DNA from: Cryptomeria japonica
Taxonomy: Eukaryota; Streptophyta; Pinopsida; Cupressales; Cupressaceae
Length of the DNA: 64,000 bases
Direction of reading: 5' to 3'
Assembly: GCF_030272615.1 (NCBI RefSeq)
Contig: NC_081405.1
Location: 470,880,008-470,944,007 of the forward strand
Each line of letters opens with the position of its first letter. Within the stretch, counting starts at the first letter, position 1. Of this stretch, positions 12,699 through 23,914 are shown in pieces. The position numbers were made by a program, and so were the translations under genes. The notes under the pieces were generated by a model. The model made no database searches, was not told the origin of the DNA, and saw only the letters and a list, made by a program, of their open reading frames with translations.

Positions 12699-12729
12699 TA
12701 AAATATCAATCTCATCAAATGTCCCAAAA

Positions 12730-13094
12730 GAATAGGAACATGAAGAATATCCTCAAAGCACAAAGTAAGTGTAGACAACTATCAAATAAAGACTGTTATA
12801 GTGCTAAATGAAGAACCTCCCCTAAAACTAAGATGATGATCAAGGTCAAGAAGACAAGAATTTGCATGAGTTCCCCCAATGACACTGCTTGAAAAATCAG
12901 ATGGAAAACAAAGGAAAAACATCTTGACAATCTAAGATACAAATTTGGCACATGAATCTGCATGAGTGACCCCAATAACACTACTCAACCATGAAAAAGT
13001 AAAATGCTAGCGAAAAATATAGGTGCCAATAATCTAAAGAATTGGTCGATTGAGGATAATTTGCATCCACTACAAGAGTGTTTGTATGGTAAAA
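12730..13094 (-). repeat. Element B internal tandem duplication, copy 2
   Basis: Second copy of the segment at 8983-9353, with matching blocks such as gaagaacctcc, catgagtgacc and caacactactcaacc-type runs along its length. Confidence 0.7.
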
Positions 13095-13917
13095 GATCCA
13101 ACTCACCAAGAAACAACCACTGCATCTAGATAGTAAAGAGGAACAAATACTGTATACATATCTCACTCCAAAGTGAAACCAAAGAAAACATTAGAACCAA
13201 CAATATAAACCCACCCATAATGTTGACAAGGGAGAGAGATGGCAGGTCCACTACAATTGTGTGTGCCAAGTAGTACATGAAGGAGAAACTGAATGTGCAC
13301 AAGAAAGTACCTACAATTGAAAAGGTGTATGTAACCAATGCACACATACTTGGGACTAGAATCTGTAGGATTCATTGTTGTCATGGAGGGACACTCATCG
13401 AACAAAGATGTGATGGAAAACCAAAAGGCATTACATAACCCCCCATGAAACTTTATAATATAGTGCATGTACAAATTAAGGCACAAAAAAATGTGTAAAA
13501 TCCCCAAAAACCATACACAAACGTGGCACTTTATCTTAGTGCATCCACAAACAAAGAAGTACATGGAAATGATGCTCAAAATGGCCAAATAGAGCAAAGT
13601 GTTATAAATACATGTAAAACAAATTTAGGGAAGGCATCTAATGCAAACATAAAGTTTTCAAGAGTTAAAATGACCAAGTAACCAACCATAAAGTGAAAAC
13701 ATAAAATATTGAATAAAAAATACTTCGGAAAAAATGTAGAAAAAATAATAGTAGATCTAGATAGAGGACTTTGAAATATTTTTGAAGTCAAAAAATCCCT
13801 TTGAACAAGCTTTCCAATTATGTGCAAAAGTTAAAAAATAAATGTTGTATGAGAAAGTTATGGTCAAAAAACCAATTGCATGTCAAAATGGGCTTGGAGG
13901 CTAGAAAGGGTTTAAAA

Positions 13918-14092
13918 ATTGAAACTTCTCGAAAATAAAAAACTTTCCAAAAATAGCAACTTTCTAAAATAGAAAGTTTATAAAAATAGAAAGTTTTTGA
14001 AAATAGAAAGTCAATGGAAATAGAAATTTTCCACAAATAGAAAGTATCAAAAAATAGAAACTTTCCAAAAATAGAAAATTTTCAAAAAAATC
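13918..14092 (-). repeat. Degenerate minisatellite in element B leader
   Basis: About nine imperfect copies of an 18-20 base unit resembling AAAAATAGAAAGTTT on the plus strand, lying 140 bases from the primer site, that is in the 5' leader of the element. Long frames here are repeat translation, not genes. Confidence 0.7.
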
Positions 14093-14228
14093 AAATGCTT
14101 GTTTTGCCCCAAAATTTGATAAAAAAATAGCCACCTCCAAGTCCATACAAGAAGGCAAATTTGGGACCTTTTAATGCTTCTGAGAAAATAAACCCTCAAA
14201 GATTGAGAAGGGGTTTATTGAATCCACC

Positions 14229-14239
14229 CTTTGATACCA
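14229..14239 (-). other. Element B primer-binding site
   Basis: Minus strand TGGTATCAAAG, directly after the 5' LTR; one base from the initiator tRNA-Met complement TGGTATCAGAG. Confidence 0.75.
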
Positions 14240-14268
14240 TGTTGAATTTCACTACACAAGCTTACAAG
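14240..14268 (-). repeat. Element B 5' LTR, left fragment
   Basis: Begins tgttgaattt and is cut off at the ACAAG duplicated by element C. The remainder resumes at 22316. Confidence 0.75.
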
Positions 14269-15461
14269 TGTTACTACTTATTAAGTTGCCATTAGTTTAT
14301 ATCCAAAGTCATTCTATATACTCTAGTCGGTTGCTACTACTGAAACTTTCAGTCGGTATGCACAGAGGAGTCGGTTATAGAAGGAAGTAGTCACAAAGTC
14401 CAATATACATCGAGTTGTCTACCGAGTAACACTATATGTCTACCGAGTAGCAATAATGATACACCGAGTTGATATACACCGAGTTAAACATGTTACCAGA
14501 TTCATTGAACCTAGACACACATGTGGAAACATGTTACAAGATCGAGGAACAAAGAACCGTTATCACATTGGAAATTGCACTTAAGGATTGTGTATGATTT
14601 TGAGGTCATCTATCTAATGAAACATTTTGTATGGTTATTCATTCGACAAAACATGTTTGTAAGATCGAAGCAATGAACCAAATCACCAACATAAGAGATC
14701 TATTTATACAGCATGGATTGAGATCAGATAAAAATATAGACAAGAAGAGATATAGAGGTGTATGAAGCAAGACATGTGTGATACATAAGAAAGCACTAAG
14801 TGTTATGACTGTTATAGAGACACAGAGGTCACCGAGAAGGATTTCAGAGAACAATCAAAGAACAAAGTAAATAGAAGGGTTTACCGAGTTACTTTATGGG
14901 TTACCGAGGTATGCTATAAGAAAGGTAATCTCATTTTGAGCACATAGAATCTGCTATAACATTTCAGATGTAAAGTTACAAATATTTGTAATGATTTTAT
15001 TGTAATATTTTGAAGTTGTAAGAGAAACCTTTAACAAGGTAAAAGACTCTAACGAAGTCTATAAATTGTAAAGCCTTTAACTAGGTACAACATTTAGAAT
15101 AAGTGTTGTAAAATCCTTTAGCAAGGTAGATCTAAAGATTTTGATACTACTAATAGGGTAAGCTATCAGAAATACATAAACATGTAGCTCTAACCAAGCA
15201 CTCTTTATTATTGTAGTAGTGAAGTTGTGGGTGCCATCCCCACTGCAGTTTTTCTCTCTAACCAAGAGTTCCCGCGTAACCAAAATATATGTGTTATGGA
15301 GTGAATCATGTATGATTGTTATCTATTTGTTTTAGCTTTATATTATGTTACAGTAGTTTTTGGTTTATGCATAACAATGAAGATATTGTTGATAAAAGGT
15401 TTTGAAGTACTTATTCACCCCTCCCCTCTCAGTACATTAGCTTTCCATATTGGGCCTAACA
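14269..15461 (+). repeat. Element C 5' LTR
   Basis: TGTTACTACTTATTAAG at the start, GGGCCTAACA at the end. TATA-like TATTTATA at 14701-14708. It is rich in the short string ACCGAG/ACCGAGT. The 3' third holds repeats of the cctttaac-aggta type (about 15028-15135), a catccccactgcagttttt motif near 15233-15254, and cacccctcccctctcagt before the end. Confidence 0.92.
14701..14708 (+). promoter_or_regulatory. TATA box in element C 5' LTR
   Basis: TATTTATA, conserved in the 3' LTR at about 21550-21558, about 430 bases after the LTR start. Confidence 0.5.
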
Positions 15462-15476
15462 ATTGGTATCAGAGCG
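15462..15476 (+). other. Element C primer-binding site
   Basis: ATTGGTATCAGAGCG, one base after the 5' LTR; the initiator tRNA-Met complement used by plant copia elements. Confidence 0.9.
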
Positions 15477-15523
15477 TCAATCTTGGAAAAGGGTTTAACA
15501 ACCTAAAGAAAAAGATCTTATCA

Positions 15524-16792
15524 ATGGAAGGCTATAAACAATCTTGGAGAATTGTGAATCTACAAGAAGAGTTGGATCATGTTAATCAAGTGATTGCAGA
15601 CATGCAAAGACAAATGCAAAAATCAATGAAAGTTAGAAGAAGATTGTCTGATGATTTGCAGGACTCTCAAGAGTTAGTGGAATAGATTGAGACATCATCT
15701 GAGAACAGTATATCTAAAGAGACTGAAGAGATGATTGGGGAACTGAAAGAAAAGAACAAAGCACTATCTGGTTAGTTAAAAGCAATGAAAAGAGGACATG
15801 AACATTTCAGCACACAGATGACTAAAAATATTGATGCATTGAGGACAATTGAGGATAAAGTAAGAGATCTAGAAAGAGAAAAACAACAGCTTGAAGCATT
15901 AGTATCTGAAAAGAATGTTGAAATCACTAGGATGATTGGAATACAAAATAATCTGTTAGATCAATTAGGTTATGCACATCATGAAGCAAATCTGAAGGAT
16001 AATGAGAATCAAGCATTGAAACTTGAAGTATCAAGGTTGACCGATGAACTTGAAACAGAGAAGAAATCCAAAGAAACACTGAAGAAGAGTTATGAAGCAT
16101 CGAAGATGTTGGATGAGAAACTAAATACAAGAAGACCCAACAAAGATGCAAGACTCGGTTACAAAGGAAAAGACTCTACCGAGAAGGGAATTCACACTAC
16201 TGAGAGAGGAGAATCATCAAAGCAAGCTGGAAACAAGAAGAACATCAAAGGAAAGAAGCCTATTTGCAACTATTGTGGAAATCAAGGTCATACTGCTAAC
16301 TTGTGCCAAATCAAAAAAGGTAAGCAACCGTATGTCACTAAGTCTAATGGTTATTGTTACAATTACAATAAATATGGTGACACATCTAATCACTGTAGGA
16401 GAAAGTCTGTTAACAATTATCAGAAGGCAAATTTCAAAGGGTTTTGTAAAAACTGTAATAGATATGGACATAGTACCGAGAAGTGTTGCTTTAAGCAAAA
16501 GAACTATATGTGGTCTGCACACCGAGCAAATTCTAGAGGTTACCAAACTCACACAGATCCTTACCGACAATATTCTATAGTACCATGGGATTACAATACA
16601 AGGATATGGTGTGAATGTTGTAGAAGATATGGATATATAAGTGCCAACTGCTTTATAAGGCTTGGAATGAACAACCAAAGATCATGGAAAAATCCTGGTA
16701 TGGCATGTTTTCATTGTCACAAAATTGGACACTTGGCTAGAGATTGCAGAGATCAACCTAGAGGAGACACTGAAGAAATAAAAGGCAAATAA
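15524..16792 (+). pseudogene. Element C ORF1: coiled-coil, multi-zinc-knuckle Gag-like protein
   Basis: One frame of about 422 codons from the Met at 15524, interrupted by two TAG codons (15683-15685 and near 15774). Residues 1-210 are a highly charged heptad-rich coiled coil (for example LEREKQQLEALVSEKN). Residues 240-415 hold five knuckle-like units: CNYCGNQGHTANLC, CYNYNKYGDTSNHC (second Cys and His lost), CKNCNRYGHSTEKC, CECCRRYGYISANC (His to Tyr) and CFHCHKIGHLARDC. In retroelements such a layout means assembly plus RNA binding, so a nucleocapsid-like role is inferred. There is no capsid domain I recognise. The ORF starts 48 bases after the primer site and is the first gene of the element. 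Confidence 0.8.
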
Positions 16793-17392
16793 AAGATGAT
16801 TTGGAAAAAGAAGGAAATTGTGTCAAATGAAGAAAGCACCTTACCTACCAAGTTAGGTGCACCTATTCCAAATTAATTGATAAAGGTATGAAGGGACTGC
16901 ATTCTCTCAAATGTTAAATCTTAATAGTTCCTATTTTATCATGCACTTAATTCAAAATCTACATAGCTAAAGATGCATTAGAAAATTTGAAATTTTATCA
17001 AGTCTTTTGGAAGCCTGTCTAGTCGGTGAATACAGGAAGACTGGCTACTCGGTAAAAGCATAAAAAGGAAGTGGTACCGAGTGCATTTAATGTCTTTTGA
17101 CGTAACTGCACGAAGCTCAATAAGGTATATTATGTACTTAAAGCTTTTACGTGGTCATTTCACACTTACCAAGTTTTCAAGAAAGCAGAGCAAAGTGATT
17201 CAAGGTGATCAAACCACCTCTCGAGCGAATTTCAAGGTATTTACACATTGATCTCAAGCATTTCTAAGAACTAGTTTACCGATCACATCAGTTGTGAATA
17301 TCTGTTTTACATTTTCTAAGTGGGAAGCGTCTATCATTTGAAAGTCTTCAAACCCTAGGAATATTTTGTTAAGTGATTATCCGAAATCTGTA
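16793..17392 (+). other. Element C inter-ORF region
   Basis: 600 non-coding bases between ORF1 and ORF2. It contains ttcaaggtgatcaaa (17199-17213) and AAGGTATTTAC (17234-17244), both conserved upstream of ORF2 in element D. The second string looks like a splice donor (AG|GTATTT). An internal promoter or spliced leader for ORF2 is possible but unproven. Confidence 0.5.
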
Positions 17393-20300
17393 ATGGTACC
17401 TAAGATCCAGAAGCCCATTGTTGTTGAGAACATTGAAAAGCCCTCACTAAAATACTCTTTAACTCCCAAAGTAGCTTCTGAACCGGATGATAAAACTGCA
17501 TTTTCACTCATTCTGGATAAGGTTTTACTAGTTGAGGATGTCAAATTCCTCACTAAGTGTCGTGTTGAGGAACTAGGTCATGTTGAAATCAAGGACACAT
17601 ATGATGAATTGTGTACCGATGAGAAATTGGATAGCAAGTATGAGCACATCAAAATCAAGGGATTGACCAAAGCCCTAACCTATCCCCATGTATTCAAACC
17701 CTAGTGGGTCAAGTTTGTTCTACGCAAAGTTCATGATGATTTCATGTGGTTAGCAGAGAAACCATTCAAAATCACCAAGGAAATCATTCATTTGATCACC
17801 GGTTACCCTATTTTTGATCATGCCCGAGCTCAGAAAATGATATCACAAAAGGAATTGATCACTCTAACTGGAGTTGAATTAGATTGTAGAGGACTGAAAC
17901 TGAACAATGTAATAGATGTAGAGCTAAATTTTACCATTAGAGTAATAGGTTATTGTTTCTTCCAATTGGCAAGGGAAAATAGTGTACCCTGTGCAGCAGT
18001 CAACTTAGCTTATAAAATTGTGAAGAAAGGAATGAAAATTGATCCTTGTGAAGTATTGTTGAAAAACTTGTTTGAGAATCTAAACACCATAAGGAAGCCA
18101 AAGAAGAACAACTTGGCTAACACTCTGAAGTTTAGATCACTTCTAGTATGCATGTTTTTCTATTTTGAGAAATTCTTTCCATCAGTCGGTAATGTAGTTT
18201 GGGAGCTACACCGACCAATCACCCATCAAATCAATGACTTCATCAAGAAGCTAGGTGATAATTTTAATGATATTATGGATGATTAATTTAGCAAGTTTCA
18301 GGAAAGGATGCATAACAGGTACCGGATCCCACCCCAATTAGTAGAGAAATACAAAGATGACATATGTTTTGAAGTGGACACCGATTACTGCTATGTTAAT
18401 GCTATGGAACCGAGAACCCAATCTTTACCACCTATGGGTTATGAGATTGATTTTGACATCACACAATAGCAGATAGATGATTTTCTTACATTACCAAGGC
18501 ATGCTATCGAGCTAAGATACGGTATGTATGAAGAAGTGAAAGTGAAAGTTAAGATGAGTATTGTAGTACCCAAGGCTACAAGGAAAGCAACAAAGATGAT
18601 CAAGGCATTAATGGAGAAATTTGGAGAAGGTTCTTCCTCCACACTTATCAAGGGCACTATAGTCATCACCGAGGAGGAATCTGAAGCTCAAGAGGTAGCT
18701 ATTACATTGAGCACCGAATTACCTAAAGGGAAAGTTTTGAAAAGGAAGAAACCAGATATATCAAAGGTATCACCGACTCCTTCAGTCAAGCGCCCAAACA
18801 CAAGATCATCTACAACATCACCGAGTAAGAAACCAAATAATGTTTCCACACCACAGGTAACAAAAACTTACAAGAAATCTACTCGGAGACTCATTTTGAC
18901 TAAAGAGTCTAGTGGCACCGAATCTGAAGATGCAAGTAAATTTCAGATTGTCAAGAGCAAAAAGGTAAATGTACATAGTGTTGACAATTTTTGTACTAAT
19001 CTGAAGCAATATGGTGGATTTGGAGCATTTAGATATGTTAAATATGAATGCAGATCTAATGATGAAAAGAGACAAATAGAAGAAGCTGTCATTTGCACAC
19101 TTCTAAAATTCTGATTGGCCCCATTGGAAGTATCTAAGTCTCTTCCAAATGAATTATATTTACATATTGATAATAGGTGGAAGTATGCAATCGACTCAGA
19201 AAAGAAAATGAGAGAAAGAAGTCTGGTACATCTCTTTCTAGACATGTCGGTAGATGAGATCACTGAACATCTGACAAACCACCACTCAAACTTCCTAGTC
19301 AAGCAAAGAGCTTTGAAATTGATGAATGGATTTTATCTGGATGTAGAGAATGAGACAAAGGAAAAATGGCAGGAAATCTTTCGAATCAAGAATGATGGTG
19401 AGCAAGTTGAAGTTGAAATAGTTGATGTTACTAAGGAAGATCTTGATATCACCGAGCAAGACCCTGCTATACAAATTGATGAGGATATCATGGACACCGA
19501 GGCACCTGAACAGGAAATGATAGAAGGGAATGCATATGCCAAACTGGTATCTAGTGACTCAGTTTTGGAGCAAGTTCAGCCCTATCCTCCAGTCACTCAG
19601 TCTACTTCAACCAAGGCCCCTCAAGATACTGAACAAGGACAGAAGGTCAAAAGTCTACAGAAGGAGAAACTACTTCTCAGGACACCGAAGAACAGTCTTC
19701 ACAAGCTCCTTCTAGCACTAAAAATATTACATCTGAGACCCCAAGAACAGAAGCACCGACGGACACAACAAAGGCTACATCAGAGACTCAAGAAATTGAT
19801 AAAAGTGTTGCCTCTACCGAGCAACCTACCGAGGGTCAACAAGCCTCACAAGCCATTGTGTTAGTTCACCCAATGAAAGGTAATGAAAAGAAGATGAAAA
19901 AGCATAGTTTCAAATTAGATTTAACTAAACCAATAGTGTTGCAAAATGTTGACATATCCAAATTAAAAGGGCAAGCACTCATTGAATTCGGTGAACTATG
20001 CAAAGCCAAAGCTGAACAGGAGAAACAAATGGCTATTCAAAAGAAAAATAAAGTACTTCAGAAGGTGAAAGCACTATTAACCGATATGCTACTGAAGCTA
20101 TAGTAACAACAGATGTAGTCATCCATGTTCAATCAGATGAACTCCTAACTAAAATTGAGACATCTGGAGTAGATGCATCCAAATATTTGAGCAAGTTAAA
20201 AGACAAAGAGCTCACTGTTAAAATGATTGAAGAGGTACAAAAAGCTATTGCTATTGGCAAAGTAAAACTTGTCAAATTTATTGCTGAGTTGTCCCCTCAA

Positions 20301-20767
20301 CTCAAGCACATTCTTTATTTATTTCAGAAACTCTGTACATTTTCTTTATTCATTAAAGATCTCAAAAATAAAACAGAAGTGATTGAGAAAGAGATCACCG
20401 ATCTCTCTAAAACGTTGACCACTGAGCCACACTCTATTCATAATTTTATACCAAGCTACAACAGCTCATGGCTTAACAATTGGAACTAAGGAATGAAGAG
20501 CACAAGATAAGGATGGACATAATGACTCTTCAGACATTATTCATTCCTCATCTTTCATCTGTCCAAGAACAGATCAACAAGGCTACCTCCCTATCCACTC
20601 AACAAGAGGGAAGCACCTTAGATGGACTAATTTCACTGTGAGCTGAAATTAAAACTCAGAATTCCCTCATGGACAATGTCAAGGATGCCCTCTTTTCCAC
20701 TCTCACCGATGCCAAGACAAAGTACAAATCCATTTTTGACCAGTTGCCACCACCGAATGGTAACTAA
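17393..20767 (+). pseudogene. Element C ORF2: large protein of unknown function
   Basis: About 1120 codons. Start chosen at 17393 because the sequence after it (MVPKIQKPIVVE) aligns with the ORF2 start of D (SSSIDKPLVVE). The frame is broken by TAG (17702-17704), TAA (18284-18286), TAG (18467-18469), TGA (19112-19114) and at least two later frameshifts. Residues about 100-300 form a globular, helix-rich domain (blocks FMWLAEKPFKITKEIIHLIT, GVELDCRGLKLNN, FLRSLL-like LKFRSLLVCMFFYFEKFFPS). The middle is Lys/Ser/Thr-rich and basic, perhaps nuclear. The C-terminal third is acidic and then coiled coil, ending FDQLPPPNGN. No retroelement enzyme motif is present. The globular part loosely recalls uncharacterised plant-transposon ORFs, but I do not assign a family. 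Confidence 0.75.
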
Positions 20768-21114
20768 ATTTTAATGTTTGTCAAAAAGGGGGAGTGAGTA
20801 TAGCATCAAAGTATCAAAGGAGGAGTGTAGTATACAGGGGGAGTATACCAAGTAGAATAGAGTATTCATATGCACAGTTAATTTTGACAGAAGAGCAGTG
20901 AACCGAGTAGTTAATACCAAACATTGATCACCAAGCACACAAAATCAGAATTTTGTACAGTATATTGATAAGGGGAATATATCTAAATATACTATTTTAT
21001 TGACTAATGTATATATTGTGTGTTTAGTCAAAATTTTGCAAGTATATAGATTTTTGAGTTATGACTTTGAAAGTAGTTTTGTCAAACATCTCAACTAATG
21101 ACAAAAGGGGAGAT
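20768..21114 (+). other. Element C 3' untranslated region with polypurine tracts
   Basis: Contains four purine runs: aaaaagggggagtgag near 20785, aaaggaggag near 20816, acagggggag near 20835, and the final acaaaaggggagat at 21101-21114, which abuts the 3' LTR and is the likely plus-strand primer. Confidence 0.8.
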
Positions 21115-22310
21115 TGTTACTACTTATTAAGTTCCCATTAGTTTTAAATCCAAAATCATTCTATATACTCTAGTCAGTTACTACTACTAAAATATTTAGT
21201 CGGTATGCATAGAGCAGTCGGTTATAGAAGGAAGTAGTCACAGAGCCCAGTATACACTGAGCTATCTATCGAGTAACATTGTATGTCTACCGAGCAACAA
21301 TAATGATACACCGAGTGAAACATGTTACCAGATTCATTGAACCTAGACACACATGTGGAAACGTGTTACAAGATCGAGGAACAAAGAACCATTATCTCAT
21401 TGGAAATTGCACTTAAGGATTGTGTATGATTTTGAGGTCATCTATCCAATGAAACATTTGTATGGTTATTCATTCAATAAATCATGTTTGTAAGATCGAA
21501 GAAATGAACCAGATCGAAGAAATGAACCAGATCGATGACATAAGAGATCTATTTATATAGCATGGATTGAGATTAGATAAAAATATAGATAAGAAAAGAT
21601 ATAGAGGTGTATGAAGTAAGACATGTGTGATACATAAGAAAGCACTGAGTGTTATGACTGTTACAGAGACACAGAGGTCACCGAGAAGGATTTCAGAGAA
21701 CAGTCAAAGAACAAATTAAATAGAAGGGTTTACCGAGTTACTTTATGGGTTATTGAGGTATGCTATAAGAAAGGTAATCTCATTTTGAGCACATAGAATC
21801 TGCTATAACATTTCAGATGTAAAGTTGCAAATATTTGTAATGATTTTATTGTAATATTTTGAAGTTGTAAGAGAAACCTTTAACAAGGTAAAAGACTCTA
21901 ACAAAGTCTATAAATTGTAAAGCCTTTAACCAGGTACAACATTTAGAATAAGTGTTGTAAAATCCTTTAGCAAGATAGACCTAAAGATCTTGATACTCCT
22001 AACAGGGTAAGCTATCAAAAATAGCTAAACATGTAGCTCTAATCGAGCACTCTTTACTATTGCAGTAGTGAAGTTGTGGGTGCCATCCCCTCTGCAGTTT
22101 TTCTCTCTAACTAAGAGTTTCTGCGTAACCAAAATATATGTGTTATGGAGTGAATCATGTATGATTGTTATCTATTTATTTTAGCTTTATATTATTTTAC
22201 AACAGTTTTCGGTTTATGCATAACAGTGAAGATATTGTTGATAAAAGGTTTTGAAGTACTGATTCACCCCTCCCCTCTCAATACATTAGCTTTCCATATT
22301 GGGCCTAACA
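21115..22310 (+). repeat. Element C 3' LTR
   Basis: 1196 bases, TGTTACTACTTATTAAG to GGGCCTAACA, co-linear with 14269-15461 apart from substitutions, a small deletion near 21317 and a short local duplication (atgaaccagatcga) near 21503-21535. Confidence 0.92.
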
Positions 22311-22315
22311 ACAAG

Positions 22316-22601
22316 ATCAAACAACAAACTAGAACACCTTCCACAAATGAAAGTAGCAAAAAAAATGATATATTCTTCAAAAGAAAAGATTACAAAATGA
22401 AATTACAATGCATAATGATGTGCTTATATATAAAACACAAAGATGACTAAATTTAGAAAAATTAGACTGCAAGCATGAGGAGCTAAAAAAAGCTCAACTC
22501 TAGCTAAACTAGATGCACAACTAAGAGAACTTAAGCAACTAGAAGCACAACTAAGTGAACTTAAGCAAAAAATCATAACTAGTTGTTAAAATACTCTAAC
22601 A
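22316..22601 (-). repeat. Element B 5' LTR, right fragment
   Basis: Resumes at atcaaacaacaaactagaac and ends atactctaaca. Matches the 3' LTR of B (8450-8755) and the LTRs of J. Confidence 0.75.
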
Positions 22602-22606
22602 ATAAA

Positions 22607-22811
22607 TTAGTACTAGGGTTTACATATACAATAACTATATTTTTTTTAATTCTTTCATAAAATTGATATGGTAAGTCTTCCTTTATTTGAGCTAAATAAA
22701 ACATATTTATGACCTTTATCTTCTCCTTATCATTGCCCTTAAGTCATTTTTTCTTCTTCACCCACATCAACTATTATTTTTTCACTTGATCATCTAATTT
22801 CACTTGATCAT

Positions 22812-22848
<37 letters not shown>

Positions 22849-23909
22849 TTTCAAATAAAAAATGGTTACAAATGAAGCCATATATGACTTAGATATTTCA
22901 AAAATTATCCATCAACTATTATTTTTGATAATTAATATTGATAATGAACTCTTTTGAATTGTAACCACCATTCTACAATATAAATACTTCCATTAAACTT
23001 AGGAAACTCCATGAAAGTGAAAGTTCAAATAAAGTCTTTTATGTACTAATCTTTTCTACCTTAGATCTAAAAATAAATTAATCTAGAAAAATTTCTTTCT
23101 TGTCACCAAAAAAAAATCAATTTCATTTCCTAGCTGGTAAGCTTTAAAAAGTGTCATAATATTCCATTGAAGAATATAAAAAATGACAAGGTCACCTTAA
23201 AAGCACCATATATCTCTCTTAATATTTTGCTTCAAATAACTATTATTATCACTTTCAAAAATTTCATCATTTGTTTGCCACTTAATTCAATGCCACTTTA
23301 ATTAGAGACCTATAAGAGGCAAATGACCAACGAAAAATTGTCCTAAAGTCACATTAAAAAATCCATCAAAAGATAAAATTTTCTTTAGATCATCATAGAT
23401 TCTTCAATATTACTCCAAATCATTGTTTTGACCATATTTTAAAAATCTTGAGAAATTCTCTTTTTAAAAAAATCCAAGATCATATTAGTTAGAAACATGT
23501 GAGGTGCACAATCTTTTTCCATACATAAAATTTTCTTAAAAAATATAACCAAAAAAGTCTTCCTCTTTCCCCAGGTTAAAATTTTTATACTAGATGTAAT
23601 GAAGCTACATAAGATAAGAAAAATACTCCAAATAATATCCAACATACTTGAATAGAATAACCCTTGAGGAATGTCAAAATTGTACAATAAACCTTATAGA
23701 TATAATCATTCTATGCTCTCTCCAACATGAGATCCCAAACACATAATATTATTCACACCTCCTCTCTAGCTAAAGCCCCTTAGTATACAACACTCAACTA
23801 CCTACCAACTTCACACACGAAATAAATATTTTTGTTCTAACATTAAACCTTATAATTAATTTAAAGGGTGTTTTCTACATGTTGATATTTCCATCATCTG
23901 TATTATAAT
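22607..23909. other. No gene recognised
   Basis: AT-rich, no sustained frame. Contains an (AT)n microsatellite of 31 bases at 22815-22845. Confidence 0.5.
22815..22845. repeat. (AT)n microsatellite
   Basis: Uninterrupted AT dinucleotides. Confidence 0.95.
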
Positions 23910-23914
23910 ATTGT

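Larger units (their letters stand above)
14269..22310 (+). mobile_element. Element C: two-ORF LTR retrotransposon without pol
   Basis: 8042 bases flanked by ACAAG at 14264-14268 and 22311-22315. LTRs of 1193 and 1196 bases, primer site TTGGTATCAGAGCG after the 5' LTR, and a polypurine tract before the 3' LTR. The 5.65-kb interior holds a Gag-like ORF1 (15524-16792) and a long ORF2 (17393-20767). I found no protease DSG motif, no integrase HHCC or D,D,E blocks and no YVDD. It is therefore a large non-autonomous element that carries proteins of its own. It inserted in the 5' LTR of element B. LTR copies differ by scattered substitutions only, mostly transitions. Confidence 0.92.
8433..22601 (-). 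mobile_element. Element B: non-coding LTR retrotransposon with two nested insertions
   Basis: Minus orientation. 3' LTR 8433-8755, polypurine tract, internal region, primer site at 14229-14239, and a 5' LTR split into 14240-14268 and 22316-22601 by element C. The flanks read GTAAA (8428-8432) and ATAAA (22602-22606), a duplication with one transition. Without the insertions H and C the element is about 2.8 kb and has no credible ORF. Its LTR and the 75 bases next to the primer site match the miniature element J. It is non-autonomous and presumably used the proteins of a copia-type partner (inference from its primer site). Confidence 0.75.

Noticed and set aside
13126-14158. Overlapping minus-strand frames rich in Phe/Leu/Tyr/Ser
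   Set aside because: Translation of A-rich and minisatellite sequence inside the non-coding leader of element B.
15462-15476. tRNA-like sequence TTGGTATCAGAGC at several sites
   Set aside because: These are primer-binding sites (complement of tRNA 3' ends), not tRNA genes; no cloverleaf surrounds them.
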